64,000 bases of DNA from Byssovorax sp. (GTDB lineage: Bacteria; Myxococcota_A; Polyangia; Polyangiales; Polyangiaceae), in the NCBI GenBank assembly GCA_025362495.1, contig JANYGI010000084.1, positions 86,503 to 150,502 of the forward strand, in the 5' to 3' direction. A program made the position numbers and the translations under genes. The notes under the pieces are model-generated. The model saw only the letters and a list, made by a program, of their open reading frames with translations. It ran no database searches and was not told the DNA's origin. This document shows positions 47,621-55,173 of the stretch, piece after piece. Position 1 is the first letter of the stretch, and the number at the start of each line of letters is the position of its first letter.

Positions 47621-48040
47621 TCAGCTCTGGCCGAGCTTGCCCTTGAGGAACGTCACGAGGAACGGAGTCACCGCGGCCGCGGCGGTGGAGGCCATCGACG
47701 GGTCGAGGCCCGCCTTGGTGGCGATCGCCTCGGCGATGCGGCCCGAGATCACGCCCTCGGCGCCGTCGGTGAGCGATCCGAACACGCCATCGCCCTTGAG
47801 CAGCCCGGCCGCGAACGCCGCGAAGAAGCTCTTGCCCGGGTGCGCGCCGAGGATGCCCGTCGACTGCGCGTGCTCTTCCACGTGGGCGTGGGCCGCGGCG
47901 GCCGCGTGCTGGATCACGTTCTCGGCGTCCGCGCCGACGATGCCGTTCTGCGCGAGCGCGTCCATCGCGCCCTGCCCGTGCTCGGAATTGACGAACTCGT
48001 TGATCGAGGCGGCGTGGTCGGGGTGATGATGATGGCTCAT
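47621..48040 (-). CDS. His-rich small protein of unknown function
   Basis: 139 residues with a His-rich N-terminus (MSHHHHPDHA) and a second His-containing helix. The middle contains GKSFFAAFAAGLLKGDGVFGS, and the end AAAAVTPFLVTFLKGKLGQ is amphipathic. No family is recognised; a YidB/DUF937-like fold is possible. GGAG lies about 8 nt upstream of the ATG. It is isolated between the truncated propeller gene and a short hypothetical gene. Confidence 0.6.
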   Translation of the reverse strand: MSHHHHPDHAASINEFVNSEHGQGAMDALAQNGIVGADAENVIQHAAAAAHAHVEEHAQSTGILGAHPGKSFFAAFAAGLLKGDGVFGSLTDGAEGVISGRIAEAIATKAGLDPSMASTAAAAVTPFLVTFLKGKLGQS

Positions 48041-48190
48041 TCTTGATCTCCGTTGGAGTCGGGAAGCGTGATCGCGGGACGCAGGCGCTGGCAGTGCGAC
48101 AGCCAGGATCGCGGCACGTCATCAATCACACGTCGAGCGCGTGAGTCAAGGCTTCCTGTCCGCTCGATCGAGACCGATCGGCGTTCGAGA

Positions 48191-48583
48191 TCAGCAGATG
48201 CTGTCGACCATCAGGCCCACGAGCCGGTCCAGCGCGCGACTGCCAGGGACGAGCGTCGGCCAGTTGCGGCGCAGCCAGGTGGAGCAGGGCACGGGCGGCG
48301 AGGTCTCGTGACGCCCGCGCGCGAGGCGGAGCGCCGCACTCCCCAGCTCCGGGAGGCCAAGGGTGAGCCAGGCGCCCTGGAGCGGAGCGAGCGTGGAGGC
48401 GAGCTCCCACACGTCGCCGCAGAGCTCGACGACCACCTCCGCCATGACCCCGGACGAGCCCGCGTCCGCGACCGGTGATCGCGGTAGTTCCGCGGCGGAA
48501 GCGCTCCCGACCGATCGACGACGAACCCCGCTCGGCGGCGGGACCTCGTCGTCGGAGGGGCAGTGCTCGGCGGCCGAAACCAT
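48191..48583 (-). CDS. Small hypothetical protein
   Basis: 130 residues; helical C-terminal half (VVVELCGDVWELASTLAPLQ) and a Pro/Arg-rich N-terminus. No homology recognised and no Shine-Dalgarno or -10 hexamer seen at the start. It is placed between two minus-strand genes and its coding status is uncertain. Confidence 0.4.
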   Translation of the reverse strand: MVSAAEHCPSDDEVPPPSGVRRRSVGSASAAELPRSPVADAGSSGVMAEVVVELCGDVWELASTLAPLQGAWLTLGLPELGSAALRLARGRHETSPPVPCSTWLRRNWPTLVPGSRALDRLVGLMVDSIC

Positions 48584-48693
48584 GGAGGCAGGATGCCTCC
48601 CGCCTGTGTCACTTCAGCGGCAGCGCCTTGTAGAGCGCGCGATCTCGACGTGTCATTGGCGACTCCGCGCCGCGGCGTCGCCGGGGCGAAGGC

Positions 48694-49845
48694 TCACTCG
48701 GCGTGCGGCTGCACGGGCGGCTCGAGCACCCCGAAATCCTCGAACTCCTTGATCATGCGCTCGACTCGCGCGGCCGAGAACTCGCGACCGAACGACTCCG
48801 ACGCCCGCCGCAGGATCTTGCGCTCGGGCAGACCCACCTCCTTGTCGACGGCGGCGGCCACCTCGAGCACGTAGAGAAACTCGTCGCGCAGCGCCTCGGG
48901 GATCGCCGTCTTGATCCGCTCCGACCAGTCGTGCTCGTCCTCGATGAAGCGCGCGAGCACCGCGTGGCGCTGCAGCGTGTCGAGCTTCTTGAGCATGTGC
49001 GCGAGGAACGCCGCCTCTTCGGGGCTGAGCTTGCCATCAGCCGTGAAGATGAACCACATGCCCTCGATCACCAGATCGAGATGGTCGACGCAGGCCGCGC
49101 AGGCGCGGGAGCTCGCGTCGTCGAGCGCGCGCTGATACCGCATGTACCGCCGCACCGTGTCGCCGAGTCGGTGCGTCATCCGGTAGTTCGTCACCGCCGA
49201 AGCGAAGATGCCGAGCACCGGCACGATGTTGCGCATCACGCTCTCGCCGAGCACCTTTTGCCCGATCTTCTCGCCGATCTGCTCGGCCTCTGCGTGGGTC
49301 ACGTCGTGCACCAGGGCGCGCCCCGGATCCTCCGACTCGCTCTCGTGCTGGTGGGTGCCAAACGCCAGCGCGTAGAGCCGCCAGATGTCGCTGCTGTCGC
49401 CGGGGTCGAACCGGACGTCGAAGATCGAGGCCAGCTCGCACGAGAGATCGACGTGGACCGCCGAGCGATAGAGCATCTCGCCGCCGATCGCGAGGGCGGC
49501 GATCGGCCCCGCCACGATGGCGCCGAGGCCCTCGGTTTCGGCGGTGAAGATGGTGGCGCTCGTCGACACCGATCCAGCCGTCGCGCCGGAGATCGCCGAC
49601 TTGATGCACGCCCAGCGGATCGCGGAGATGGCGCGATCACTCGCGGTCCGCGGATCGGCCTTCGCGGGCGACGCCGCGGCCCGCGCCGCGTTTCGCTTGA
49701 GATAATGCGCGACGAGCTTGGTGTACCAGCCGCCCCGACGCGGCGACCGCGCCTCGGGCTCGATCAGCGGGATCGCGACGTCGCCCGCGGGCGCGACGCC
49801 GTTCGAGAAGGCCGCAACGTCGCTCGGATCTTTGATCGACTCCAT
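48694..49845 (-). CDS. EcsC-family protein with TerB-like C-terminal domain
   Basis: 383 residues. The N-terminal and middle part (about 50-230) resembles EcsC: helical, with GATAGSVSTSATIFTAETEG and a membrane-associating segment near 100. After residue 260 a TerB-like helical domain follows (FTADGKLSPEEAAFLAHMLK and AAAVDKEVGLPERKILRRAS). TerB-like domains bind metal through acidic residues and occur in tellurite-resistance and membrane-stress systems. It diverges from the P-type ATPase cluster across a regulatory region. The start at 49845 has TAACAT ending 8 nt upstream. Confidence 0.8.
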   Translation of the reverse strand: MESIKDPSDVAAFSNGVAPAGDVAIPLIEPEARSPRRGGWYTKLVAHYLKRNAARAAASPAKADPRTASDRAISAIRWACIKSAISGATAGSVSTSATIFTAETEGLGAIVAGPIAALAIGGEMLYRSAVHVDLSCELASIFDVRFDPGDSSDIWRLYALAFGTHQHESESEDPGRALVHDVTHAEAEQIGEKIGQKVLGESVMRNIVPVLGIFASAVTNYRMTHRLGDTVRRYMRYQRALDDASSRACAACVDHLDLVIEGMWFIFTADGKLSPEEAAFLAHMLKKLDTLQRHAVLARFIEDEHDWSERIKTAIPEALRDEFLYVLEVAAAVDKEVGLPERKILRRASESFGREFSAARVERMIKEFEDFGVLEPPVQPHAE

Positions 49846-49853
49846 CTGCGGTG

Positions 49854-49859
49854 ATGTTA
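49854..49859 (-). promoter_or_regulatory. -10 element of the EcsC/TerB gene
   Basis: TAACAT on the minus strand, ending 8 nt before the ATG at 49845. The inverted repeat at 49864-49888 begins 4 nt upstream of it. Confidence 0.45.
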
Positions 49860-49863
49860 CGCG

Positions 49864-49888
49864 TTTGCCGCGGCGTTTCTGCGGCAAA
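49864..49888. promoter_or_regulatory. Inverted repeat TTTGCCGC-N9-GCGGCAAA
   Basis: Perfect 8-bp repeat with a 9-nt spacer, in the spacer/-35 region of the EcsC/TerB promoter, where a repressor or activator would act. The flank TGCGGCAAATA also occurs at the inverted repeat at 31157-31176. Confidence 0.5.
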
Positions 49889-49890
49889 TA

Positions 49891-49920
49891 TTCTTCATGT
49901 TCTCTGCAACAATCTTCATG
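49891..49920. promoter_or_regulatory. Direct repeat TCTTCATG, 21-bp step
   Basis: TCTTCATG at 49892-49899 and 49913-49920, spaced two helical turns apart on the same face of the helix, in AT-richer sequence upstream of the HMA cluster. Confidence 0.35.
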
Positions 49921-49929
49921 ATCGCCAGA

Positions 49930-49941
49930 GTGGCGCGCCAC
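49930..49941. promoter_or_regulatory. 12-bp palindrome
   Basis: GTGGCGCGCCAC, perfect palindrome between the divergent EcsC/TerB gene and the HMA cluster; candidate operator. Confidence 0.35.
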
Positions 49942-49944
49942 ACT

Positions 49945-50012
49945 TCCTGTGGTCCACCCTGCCTCTCGGGGTGTGGCTCATCGTGCTCGCCACCCCCGCG
50001 CGGACCACAGGA
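49945..50012 (+). promoter_or_regulatory. Nested hairpin upstream of the HMA/P-type ATPase cluster
   Basis: Outer arms TCCTGTGGTCC (49945-49955) and GGACCACAGGA (50002-50012) are perfect 11-bp complements. Inside, GGGG-TG-TGGC (49968-49977) pairs with GCCACCCC (49989-49996) around an 11-nt loop with a TG bulge. If transcribed it is a strong RNA structure about 110 nt before the first gene of the cluster; as DNA it could be an operator array. A metal-sensing leader is possible but unproven. Confidence 0.5.
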
Positions 50013-50123
50013 GGGACATACCCCCGCCGATCGGTGCTACCGTTGCCGACCCTGGCCGTGCATCGGCCCTTCGGTGGCTTCGGAGAGCGCCCACACCGCG
50101 GAGATCAGGAGAGCAGTCGACGG

Positions 50124-50393
50124 ATGGAACGCCTTGGCTATTTCATTGCTGGATTCACGAGTGGCTGGGCCGTCCGCACGACGGTCGACTCGTCTCGAAC
50201 CCTCGCCGTCAACGTGATCTCGCGCGTGTACAGCGTGATGGATCTCGCGAGCCGCGCGGTCGGGATGGAGCGCGAGCACCTGGAAGATCTGCTCGCGGAG
50301 GCGCGGGCGAAGTACGAGACGGAGCGCGCGCGCGCCGCTCGCACGCAAGGCACCGCGCCCACGTCGGTGGGAAGGCAGGATCGCGCAGCGTGA
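50124..50393 (+). CDS. Small membrane protein of the P-type ATPase cluster
   Basis: 89 residues. One hydrophobic, glycine-containing segment at about 4-20 (LGYFIAGFTSGWAVRT) is followed by an amphipathic helix and a charged coiled-coil-like end (MEREHLEDLLAEARAKYETE). It resembles small subunits found next to HMA2 genes in myxobacteria but has no named family. AGGAG lies about 14 nt before the ATG. The TGA overlaps the GTG of the HMA2 gene, so the two are coupled. Confidence 0.65.
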   Translation: MERLGYFIAGFTSGWAVRTTVDSSRTLAVNVISRVYSVMDLASRAVGMEREHLEDLLAEARAKYETERARAARTQGTAPTSVGRQDRAA

Positions 50394-50962
50394 GCGAGTC
50401 CGGCTCCGCGAAGGTCGCCGCCCCGCGCGCGGCGCTCTCGCTCATTCATCATCACCCGGGCCGCCTCCGCGTCCGCGCCGAGCCGCTCCGTGATCTCGAC
50501 GCCGCGACCCGGGTGCGGACCGCGCTCGAGGCCGAGCCCGGGATCACCTCGGTCGCGCACTCGCCGACGACCGGCAGCTTGCTCGTCGAGTACCAGCCTG
50601 GCCTCGCCGATCCCGAGTCGATCCTCGCGCGCATCGCCGGGGCCGCGGGGCTCGATCCGCCGTCCGAGGAAGAGCGCCGGATCCGCCGCGAGCCCGGGCT
50701 CATCGCCATCGAGGCGGCGCACGAGCTCAACGTGATGGTGGAAGAGCTGACGGGGTATCGCGCCGATCTGCGCACGATCGTGCCCGCCGGGCTCGCCGCG
50801 CTCTCGGCGTACTCGTTCGTCGTCGGCAAGGACCGCCTGCCGCGCTGGGACAACCTGCTCTACTGGTCGTACAACATCTTCGCGCAGCTTCACCGCCGCG
50901 AGATCGAGCGCGGGGGCTCGCCGCCGGAGCCGCCGCCCCGCGCGCCCAAGCCCGGCTCGTGA
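50390..50962 (+). CDS. HMA2-domain protein
   Basis: 190 residues from GTG. An HMA2-like ferredoxin fold is visible at about 14-85: LIHHHPGRLRVRAEPL, then EAEPGITSVAHSPTTGSLLV; the usual CxxC metal motif of HMA is absent, as in HMA2. The C-terminal part has one or two hydrophobic stretches (LRTIVPAGLAALSAYSFVVG; LLYWSYNIFAQLH) and a Pro-rich end. It may dock on the next gene's ATPase. Both junctions are 4-nt GTGA overlaps. Confidence 0.75.
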   Translation: MSESGSAKVAAPRAALSLIHHHPGRLRVRAEPLRDLDAATRVRTALEAEPGITSVAHSPTTGSLLVEYQPGLADPESILARIAGAAGLDPPSEEERRIRREPGLIAIEAAHELNVMVEELTGYRADLRTIVPAGLAALSAYSFVVGKDRLPRWDNLLYWSYNIFAQLHRREIERGGSPPEPPPRAPKPGS

Positions 50963-53295
50963 GCGCGGCGCTCGAGGTCCAGCGGATCGGCGCCGGGCGC
51001 GTCCGCATCCACGGCTGCTCCCGCGACTCGCTCGCGACGGCGCCGCTGCTCGCGTGGCTCGGCGATCGCGCCGAGGTCGTCGAGCACGAGCACCGCGAAG
51101 ATCTCGCGCTGATCGATGTGCGCTTTCACGACGGCGCAGGGGCCACGGGCGCGTTCGTGCGCGCGCTCCGCGATCGGCTCTTCATGCTCACGCGGCCGGC
51201 GCAAGATCGCCGCTCGGTGAGCGTCGTCCACGCGATCGAGGGCCGCGTTCGCCTTCGTTTGTCGGGGATCTCGGACGTCGAGCGCGCGCGCCTCGCCACC
51301 TGGCTCGCCGGTCGCCCCGGCGTGATCCGCGCGAGCGCGTCGCCGGCGACGCAGTCGATCCTCGTGCAGTTCGAGCGCGCCGAGACGACGGCCGAGGCCG
51401 TGCTCGCCGAGGCCCGCGACAGCGCGATCGAAGAGTGGCCCGAGGCCGCGCCCGAGCTCGCGCGACCCGAGTGGCGCGCGATGGCCTTCAACACCGTGGT
51501 GCTCGCCGCGACGGCCACCGGCGCCGCGCCGCCCGCCGCGGTGGCGACGGCGATCGCGCTCACGGCGATCCCCTCGGCGCGGCGCGCGTTCAAGGCCCTC
51601 GCCGAGCGCCGCGCGAGCGTCGATCTGCTCGACCTCGCGGCCGTCGGGATCTCGATCGGCACGGGGCAGCCGCTCACCGCGTCGTTCATCACCTGGCTCC
51701 TCGGCGCGGGCGACATCATCCTCGCGCAGACGACGGACCGCGCGCGCGCGGCCATTTCCAGGCTGATGAAGCTCGACTCCGAGGACGCGTGGCTGGTGCG
51801 CGAGGGCGAGACGGTGCGCGTCCCCGTGAAGAAGCTCGTCGTCGGCGATCGGATCGTCGTCGAGGCCGGCGGCCGCATCGCCGCCGACGGCATCGTGTAC
51901 CGCGGCGTCGCGCTCGTGGACGAGAAGGCCCTCACGGGCGAGTCGATCCCGTGCGAGCGGCGCGTCGGCGATCGCGTCCTCGCGGCCTCGGTGGTCGCCG
52001 AAGGGCAGCTGATGATCACCGTCGATCGCGTCGGCACCGACACCACCGCGGCGAAGATCGTCCAGATCCTCGAGGGCGCCGGGGCCAAGCCGATGACCCT
52101 CCAGCGCGACACCGAGCAGATCGCCGATCGCCTTGTTTTTCCGACGTTCGGCGTCGCCGGCGTCGCCGCCGCGCTCACCGGGCAGATCGATCGGATGACC
52201 AGCGTGCTCATCACCGACTTCGGCACCGGGATCCGGATCGCGGTGCCGACGGCCGCGCTCGCGGCGATGACGGCGGCCGCGCGCGACGGCGTGCTCGTCA
52301 AGGGCGGGCAGTTCCTGGAGCGCATGTCGAAGGTCGACGTGATCGTCTTCGACAAGACCGGCACGCTCACGGGCGGCGAGCCCGAGGTGTTCGAGGTCGT
52401 GACCGTGGGCAGCCTCGGCGAGCGCGAGATCGTGGCGCTCGCAGCCGCGGCAGAGGCCCGCCAATCGCACCCCGTGGCCGCCGCGATCCGTCGCCACGCC
52501 GAGCGCCTCGGCGTCACCGTGCCCGAAGCGGAGCTCGGCAGCGAGGCGGTCTCGATCGGCGCGGGCCTGTCGGCGCGCGTCGGCTCGCGCGTGGTCTTGA
52601 TCGGTAGCGCGCGCCTGATGCGGAGAGACTCCGTGCCGGTGCGCCGGGCCGCGCAAGACGTGCTCGATCGTCACGGCGGCGCGGGCGCGTCGTCGCTCTG
52701 CGTGGCGATCGACGGCCGGCTCGAAGCGGTGATCGGCTACGCCGACGAGGCCCGCCCCGAGAGCCGCGGCGTGGTGACCGCGCTCAAGGCCGGCTCGCGT
52801 CGTCAGGTGATCTTGATGTCGGGCGACGCCGCGGGCCCGGTCGCCGCGGTGGCCGCGCGCGTCGGCGTCGACGCCTCGTTCGCGCACCTGCTCCCCGAGG
52901 ACAAAGCCCACCACATCAAGGAGCTGCAGCGCGCGGGCAAGACGGTCGCGATGATCGGTGACGGCATCAACGACGCGCCCGCGCTCGCCGTCGCCGACGT
53001 CGGGATCTCGCTCGAAGGCGGCACCGACGTGGCCCTCGAAACGGCCGACGTCGTGCTCCTCGAAGGCGGCCTGAAGAAGCTCCCCGACGCCTTCGCGGTG
53101 GCCGATCGCGCCATGCGGCACGTGCACCGCGGCCTCGGCCTCGTCATCGTGCCGAACGCCATCGCCATCGCCCTCGGCGCAGCGGGGCTGATCACGCCCG
53201 GAGTGGCCGCCGTCGTCAACAATGGCTCCACGATCCTCGCGGCCCTGGCGGGGCTCGAGCCGCTGATTCGAGCCCCCAGGAAGCTCGGGCCTTGA
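50959..53295 (+). CDS. P1B-type heavy-metal ATPase lacking the transmembrane CPx cysteine
   Basis: 778 residues from GTG overlapping the previous stop. An HMA2-like N-terminal part (VVHAIEGRVRLRLSG, about 88-105) precedes the P-type core. Catalytic motifs are intact: ALTGESIPCE near 326, phosphorylated D465 in DKTGTLTGG, SHPVAAAI near 504 and GDGINDAPAL near 668. The transmembrane metal-site stretch reads ITDFGTGIRIAVPTAALAA (about 418-437), where CPC/CPx or CtpC-type YSCxI is expected, so the Cys ligand is missing. The closest type is CtpC-like. It exports or imports a metal that cannot be named; the missing ligand may change specificity or mean no metal transport. Confidence 0.85.
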   Translation: MSAALEVQRIGAGRVRIHGCSRDSLATAPLLAWLGDRAEVVEHEHREDLALIDVRFHDGAGATGAFVRALRDRLFMLTRPAQDRRSVSVVHAIEGRVRLRLSGISDVERARLATWLAGRPGVIRASASPATQSILVQFERAETTAEAVLAEARDSAIEEWPEAAPELARPEWRAMAFNTVVLAATATGAAPPAAVATAIALTAIPSARRAFKALAERRASVDLLDLAAVGISIGTGQPLTASFITWLLGAGDIILAQTTDRARAAISRLMKLDSEDAWLVREGETVRVPVKKLVVGDRIVVEAGGRIAADGIVYRGVALVDEKALTGESIPCERRVGDRVLAASVVAEGQLMITVDRVGTDTTAAKIVQILEGAGAKPMTLQRDTEQIADRLVFPTFGVAGVAAALTGQIDRMTSVLITDFGTGIRIAVPTAALAAMTAAARDGVLVKGGQFLERMSKVDVIVFDKTGTLTGGEPEVFEVVTVGSLGEREIVALAAAAEARQSHPVAAAIRRHAERLGVTVPEAELGSEAVSIGAGLSARVGSRVVLIGSARLMRRDSVPVRRAAQDVLDRHGGAGASSLCVAIDGRLEAVIGYADEARPESRGVVTALKAGSRRQVILMSGDAAGPVAAVAARVGVDASFAHLLPEDKAHHIKELQRAGKTVAMIGDGINDAPALAVADVGISLEGGTDVALETADVVLLEGGLKKLPDAFAVADRAMRHVHRGLGLVIVPNAIAIALGAAGLITPGVAAVVNNGSTILAALAGLEPLIRAPRKLGP

Positions 53296-53341
53296 AGCGG
53301 CGAATCAGGATCGCGATCAACCGACCCCCGGAGAACACACC

Positions 53342-53728
53342 ATGACCGATGAATCCACCAAGGCCCGAGTCAGCCGCATCGTGTGGCAAACGAGCTTCCT
53401 CTCCGCCGCCCTCGGCGCCGTGCTCTCGCCCATCCCCTTCGCCGACGAGATCGTGCTCGTACCGGTCTATGGCATCATGGCGCGGAGGATCGGCAAGGCC
53501 CATGGACTCGGCATCACCGAGGTGCCGTGGAGGCCGATCTTCGGGGCGATCACCGCGGGCCTCGCGACGCGCGCGGCGCTCAGCGTCGTCGTGGCGATGA
53601 TCCCCGGCGTGGCCGCGGTCGCCAATGCCGTGAGCGCGACGGTGCTGACCCGCCAGCTCGGGAGCTACGCCAGCAAGGCCTGTCGAGGAGGGATGAGCTC
53701 CCCGGCGACCGGCGCCGCGACGGCCTGA
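53342..53728 (+). CDS. DUF697-like small membrane protein
   Basis: 128 residues with two to three hydrophobic helices (SRIVWQTSFLSAALGAVLSP, AGLATRAALSVVVAMIPGVA) and the phrase PIPFADEIVLVPVYGIMARR typical of DUF697. GGAGA lies 8-12 nt before the ATG. It is 46 nt after the ATPase gene and in the same direction, so probably the last member of the cluster. Function unknown. Confidence 0.65.
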   Translation: MTDESTKARVSRIVWQTSFLSAALGAVLSPIPFADEIVLVPVYGIMARRIGKAHGLGITEVPWRPIFGAITAGLATRAALSVVVAMIPGVAAVANAVSATVLTRQLGSYASKACRGGMSSPATGAATA

Positions 53729-53808
53729 TCAACTGACACGCTCGCGCCGAGCCGCGAAGAGGCCGGATCTCGCTTGCTCTCGCGGCGGATCCAGCCTCCG
53801 ATCAGCGG

Positions 53809-55083
53809 ATGGTCGGAAAAATCGTGACCGTGATCCTGATCGCGGGCGCGCTGTTCGTGGGGCTCTTCCTCGTGGTTCGCGAGGTCAACGCCCCCGACGA
53901 GCATCCGTGGATAGACGTCGCGCCCAGCGGCGAATCACCGCCGCGGACCGCCGCAAACATCCCCGAGGTGACTGCGGACATCTCTCCGGAGATCAGCGCG
54001 TTCTTCGTGCAGGTCCTCGGCAACGGGTTGATGACCGCGTTGTTCTTCTCCGCGCTCGGGCTCTCCGCGTTCCACCGGCGCCGCGCGCGCGCCGAGAGGG
54101 CCTTCGACCCGAAAGCACCTTTGCGCGACGGCGCCGCGGTGATCTTCGGTGAGGTCGAGTGCCCGCCGGGCCACGAAGGGCCGGTCGTCCTGCTCGAGAT
54201 CCAGCAACAGGGCACCCAGCAAACCAGAAAGGGCAACACCAGCCACCAGTGGCGGGAGGTCGACCGCGAGGTCCGGGTCTCTCCCTTCATCGTCCGCTGC
54301 GACGACGGCACTCGCGTGCAGGTCGAGCCAAACGATCACGTGGTGATCGAGGACGACCTCGTCGTCCTCGTGCAAGACGGGCGCACCTCGCGCGCGCGAC
54401 GCGCGGTGATCAGCGCCGGGGATCGGGTCCACATCACCGGTGAGCTCCGCGGAGCCTCGAAGCCGGGCGCGCGTGAGGACGGCTATCGCGGCGGGGGCCG
54501 CGGACCCGTGCTGAGCCCACCTCGCCGCGATCGGATGGTGATCTCGAAGGAGCCGCCGGGCGAGACGGCCGAGGGCCGCGCGCGCTTTCATGGCAAGTGG
54601 GCTATCGCGTTCGCGATCTGCTTTGCGGTCCTCGCCGGCGCCGTGCTCCCGACGTACGAGCTGCTCGCCTTCGACGGCAAGGTGGTGATGGCCGAGGTCA
54701 CCGGACAGCGCACCTGGCAAGAGTGGGTGAAGCCCAAGAACCAGCCCTCGCGACTGGTGAGACACGACAGCGTCCGCGCCCGGATACCGGCCCGGGACGG
54801 CGCGTTCACCACGGTCGACGACGACTGCAACGCGGCGATCTACGCCTGCGTCGAGCGGCGAGAGTGCACGCACCTGCCGTTCGTCGTGGCCTCCCACGCG
54901 CCGAGCGTGCACCAGCTCGGTACGCGTCCGACGCTGGGGACGGGCCGCTTCATCCTGCTGTTCGTCCTCGCCGTGCTCCTCGGGAGCTTCTACCCGCTGA
55001 TGACGATCGCCTCGCGCCCCTGGTACCTGGAGAAGAAGCTGCACGAATCCGGCAGCGGGCCCCTCGTCGCCTCGAAGGCATGA
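53809..55083 (+). CDS. Membrane protein with GIDE-like central domain
   Basis: 424 residues. Membrane helices at about 5-25, 67-88, 265-285 and 380-400. The cytoplasmic loop between helices 2 and 3 (about 100-230) reads as a GIDE/MULAN-like module: FGEVECPPGHEGPVVLLEIQ, REVDREVRVSPFIVRCDDG, VVIEDDLVVLVQDG and GDRVHITGEL. In eukaryotic E3 ligases this domain lies beside a RING; no RING is present here. The periplasmic loop contains two to three Cys (DDDCNAAIYACVERRECTH) that may form disulfides. Function unknown; no partner. Confidence 0.65.
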   Translation: MVGKIVTVILIAGALFVGLFLVVREVNAPDEHPWIDVAPSGESPPRTAANIPEVTADISPEISAFFVQVLGNGLMTALFFSALGLSAFHRRRARAERAFDPKAPLRDGAAVIFGEVECPPGHEGPVVLLEIQQQGTQQTRKGNTSHQWREVDREVRVSPFIVRCDDGTRVQVEPNDHVVIEDDLVVLVQDGRTSRARRAVISAGDRVHITGELRGASKPGAREDGYRGGGRGPVLSPPRRDRMVISKEPPGETAEGRARFHGKWAIAFAICFAVLAGAVLPTYELLAFDGKVVMAEVTGQRTWQEWVKPKNQPSRLVRHDSVRARIPARDGAFTTVDDDCNAAIYACVERRECTHLPFVVASHAPSVHQLGTRPTLGTGRFILLFVLAVLLGSFYPLMTIASRPWYLEKKLHESGSGPLVASKA

Positions 55084-55109
55084 GCGCCCGCAGTGACCCC
55101 GGGACGCAC

Positions 55110-55137
55110 TTGACAACATTGGCTCCGGTTGTAAAGT
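55110..55137 (+). promoter_or_regulatory. Sigma-70-like promoter with operator-like repeat
   Basis: TTGACA (55110-55115), 16-nt spacer, TAAAGT (55132-55137), and an inverted repeat ACAAC-N10-GTTGT (55113-55132) spanning the -35 and spacer. It lies 36 nt before the SDR gene, whose TetR-type regulator gene is directly downstream, so the repeat is a plausible TetR site. Confidence 0.55.
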
Positions 55138-55173
55138 GAACCCCGTCAGTCAACCTCGACCCTGGAGCATCGC

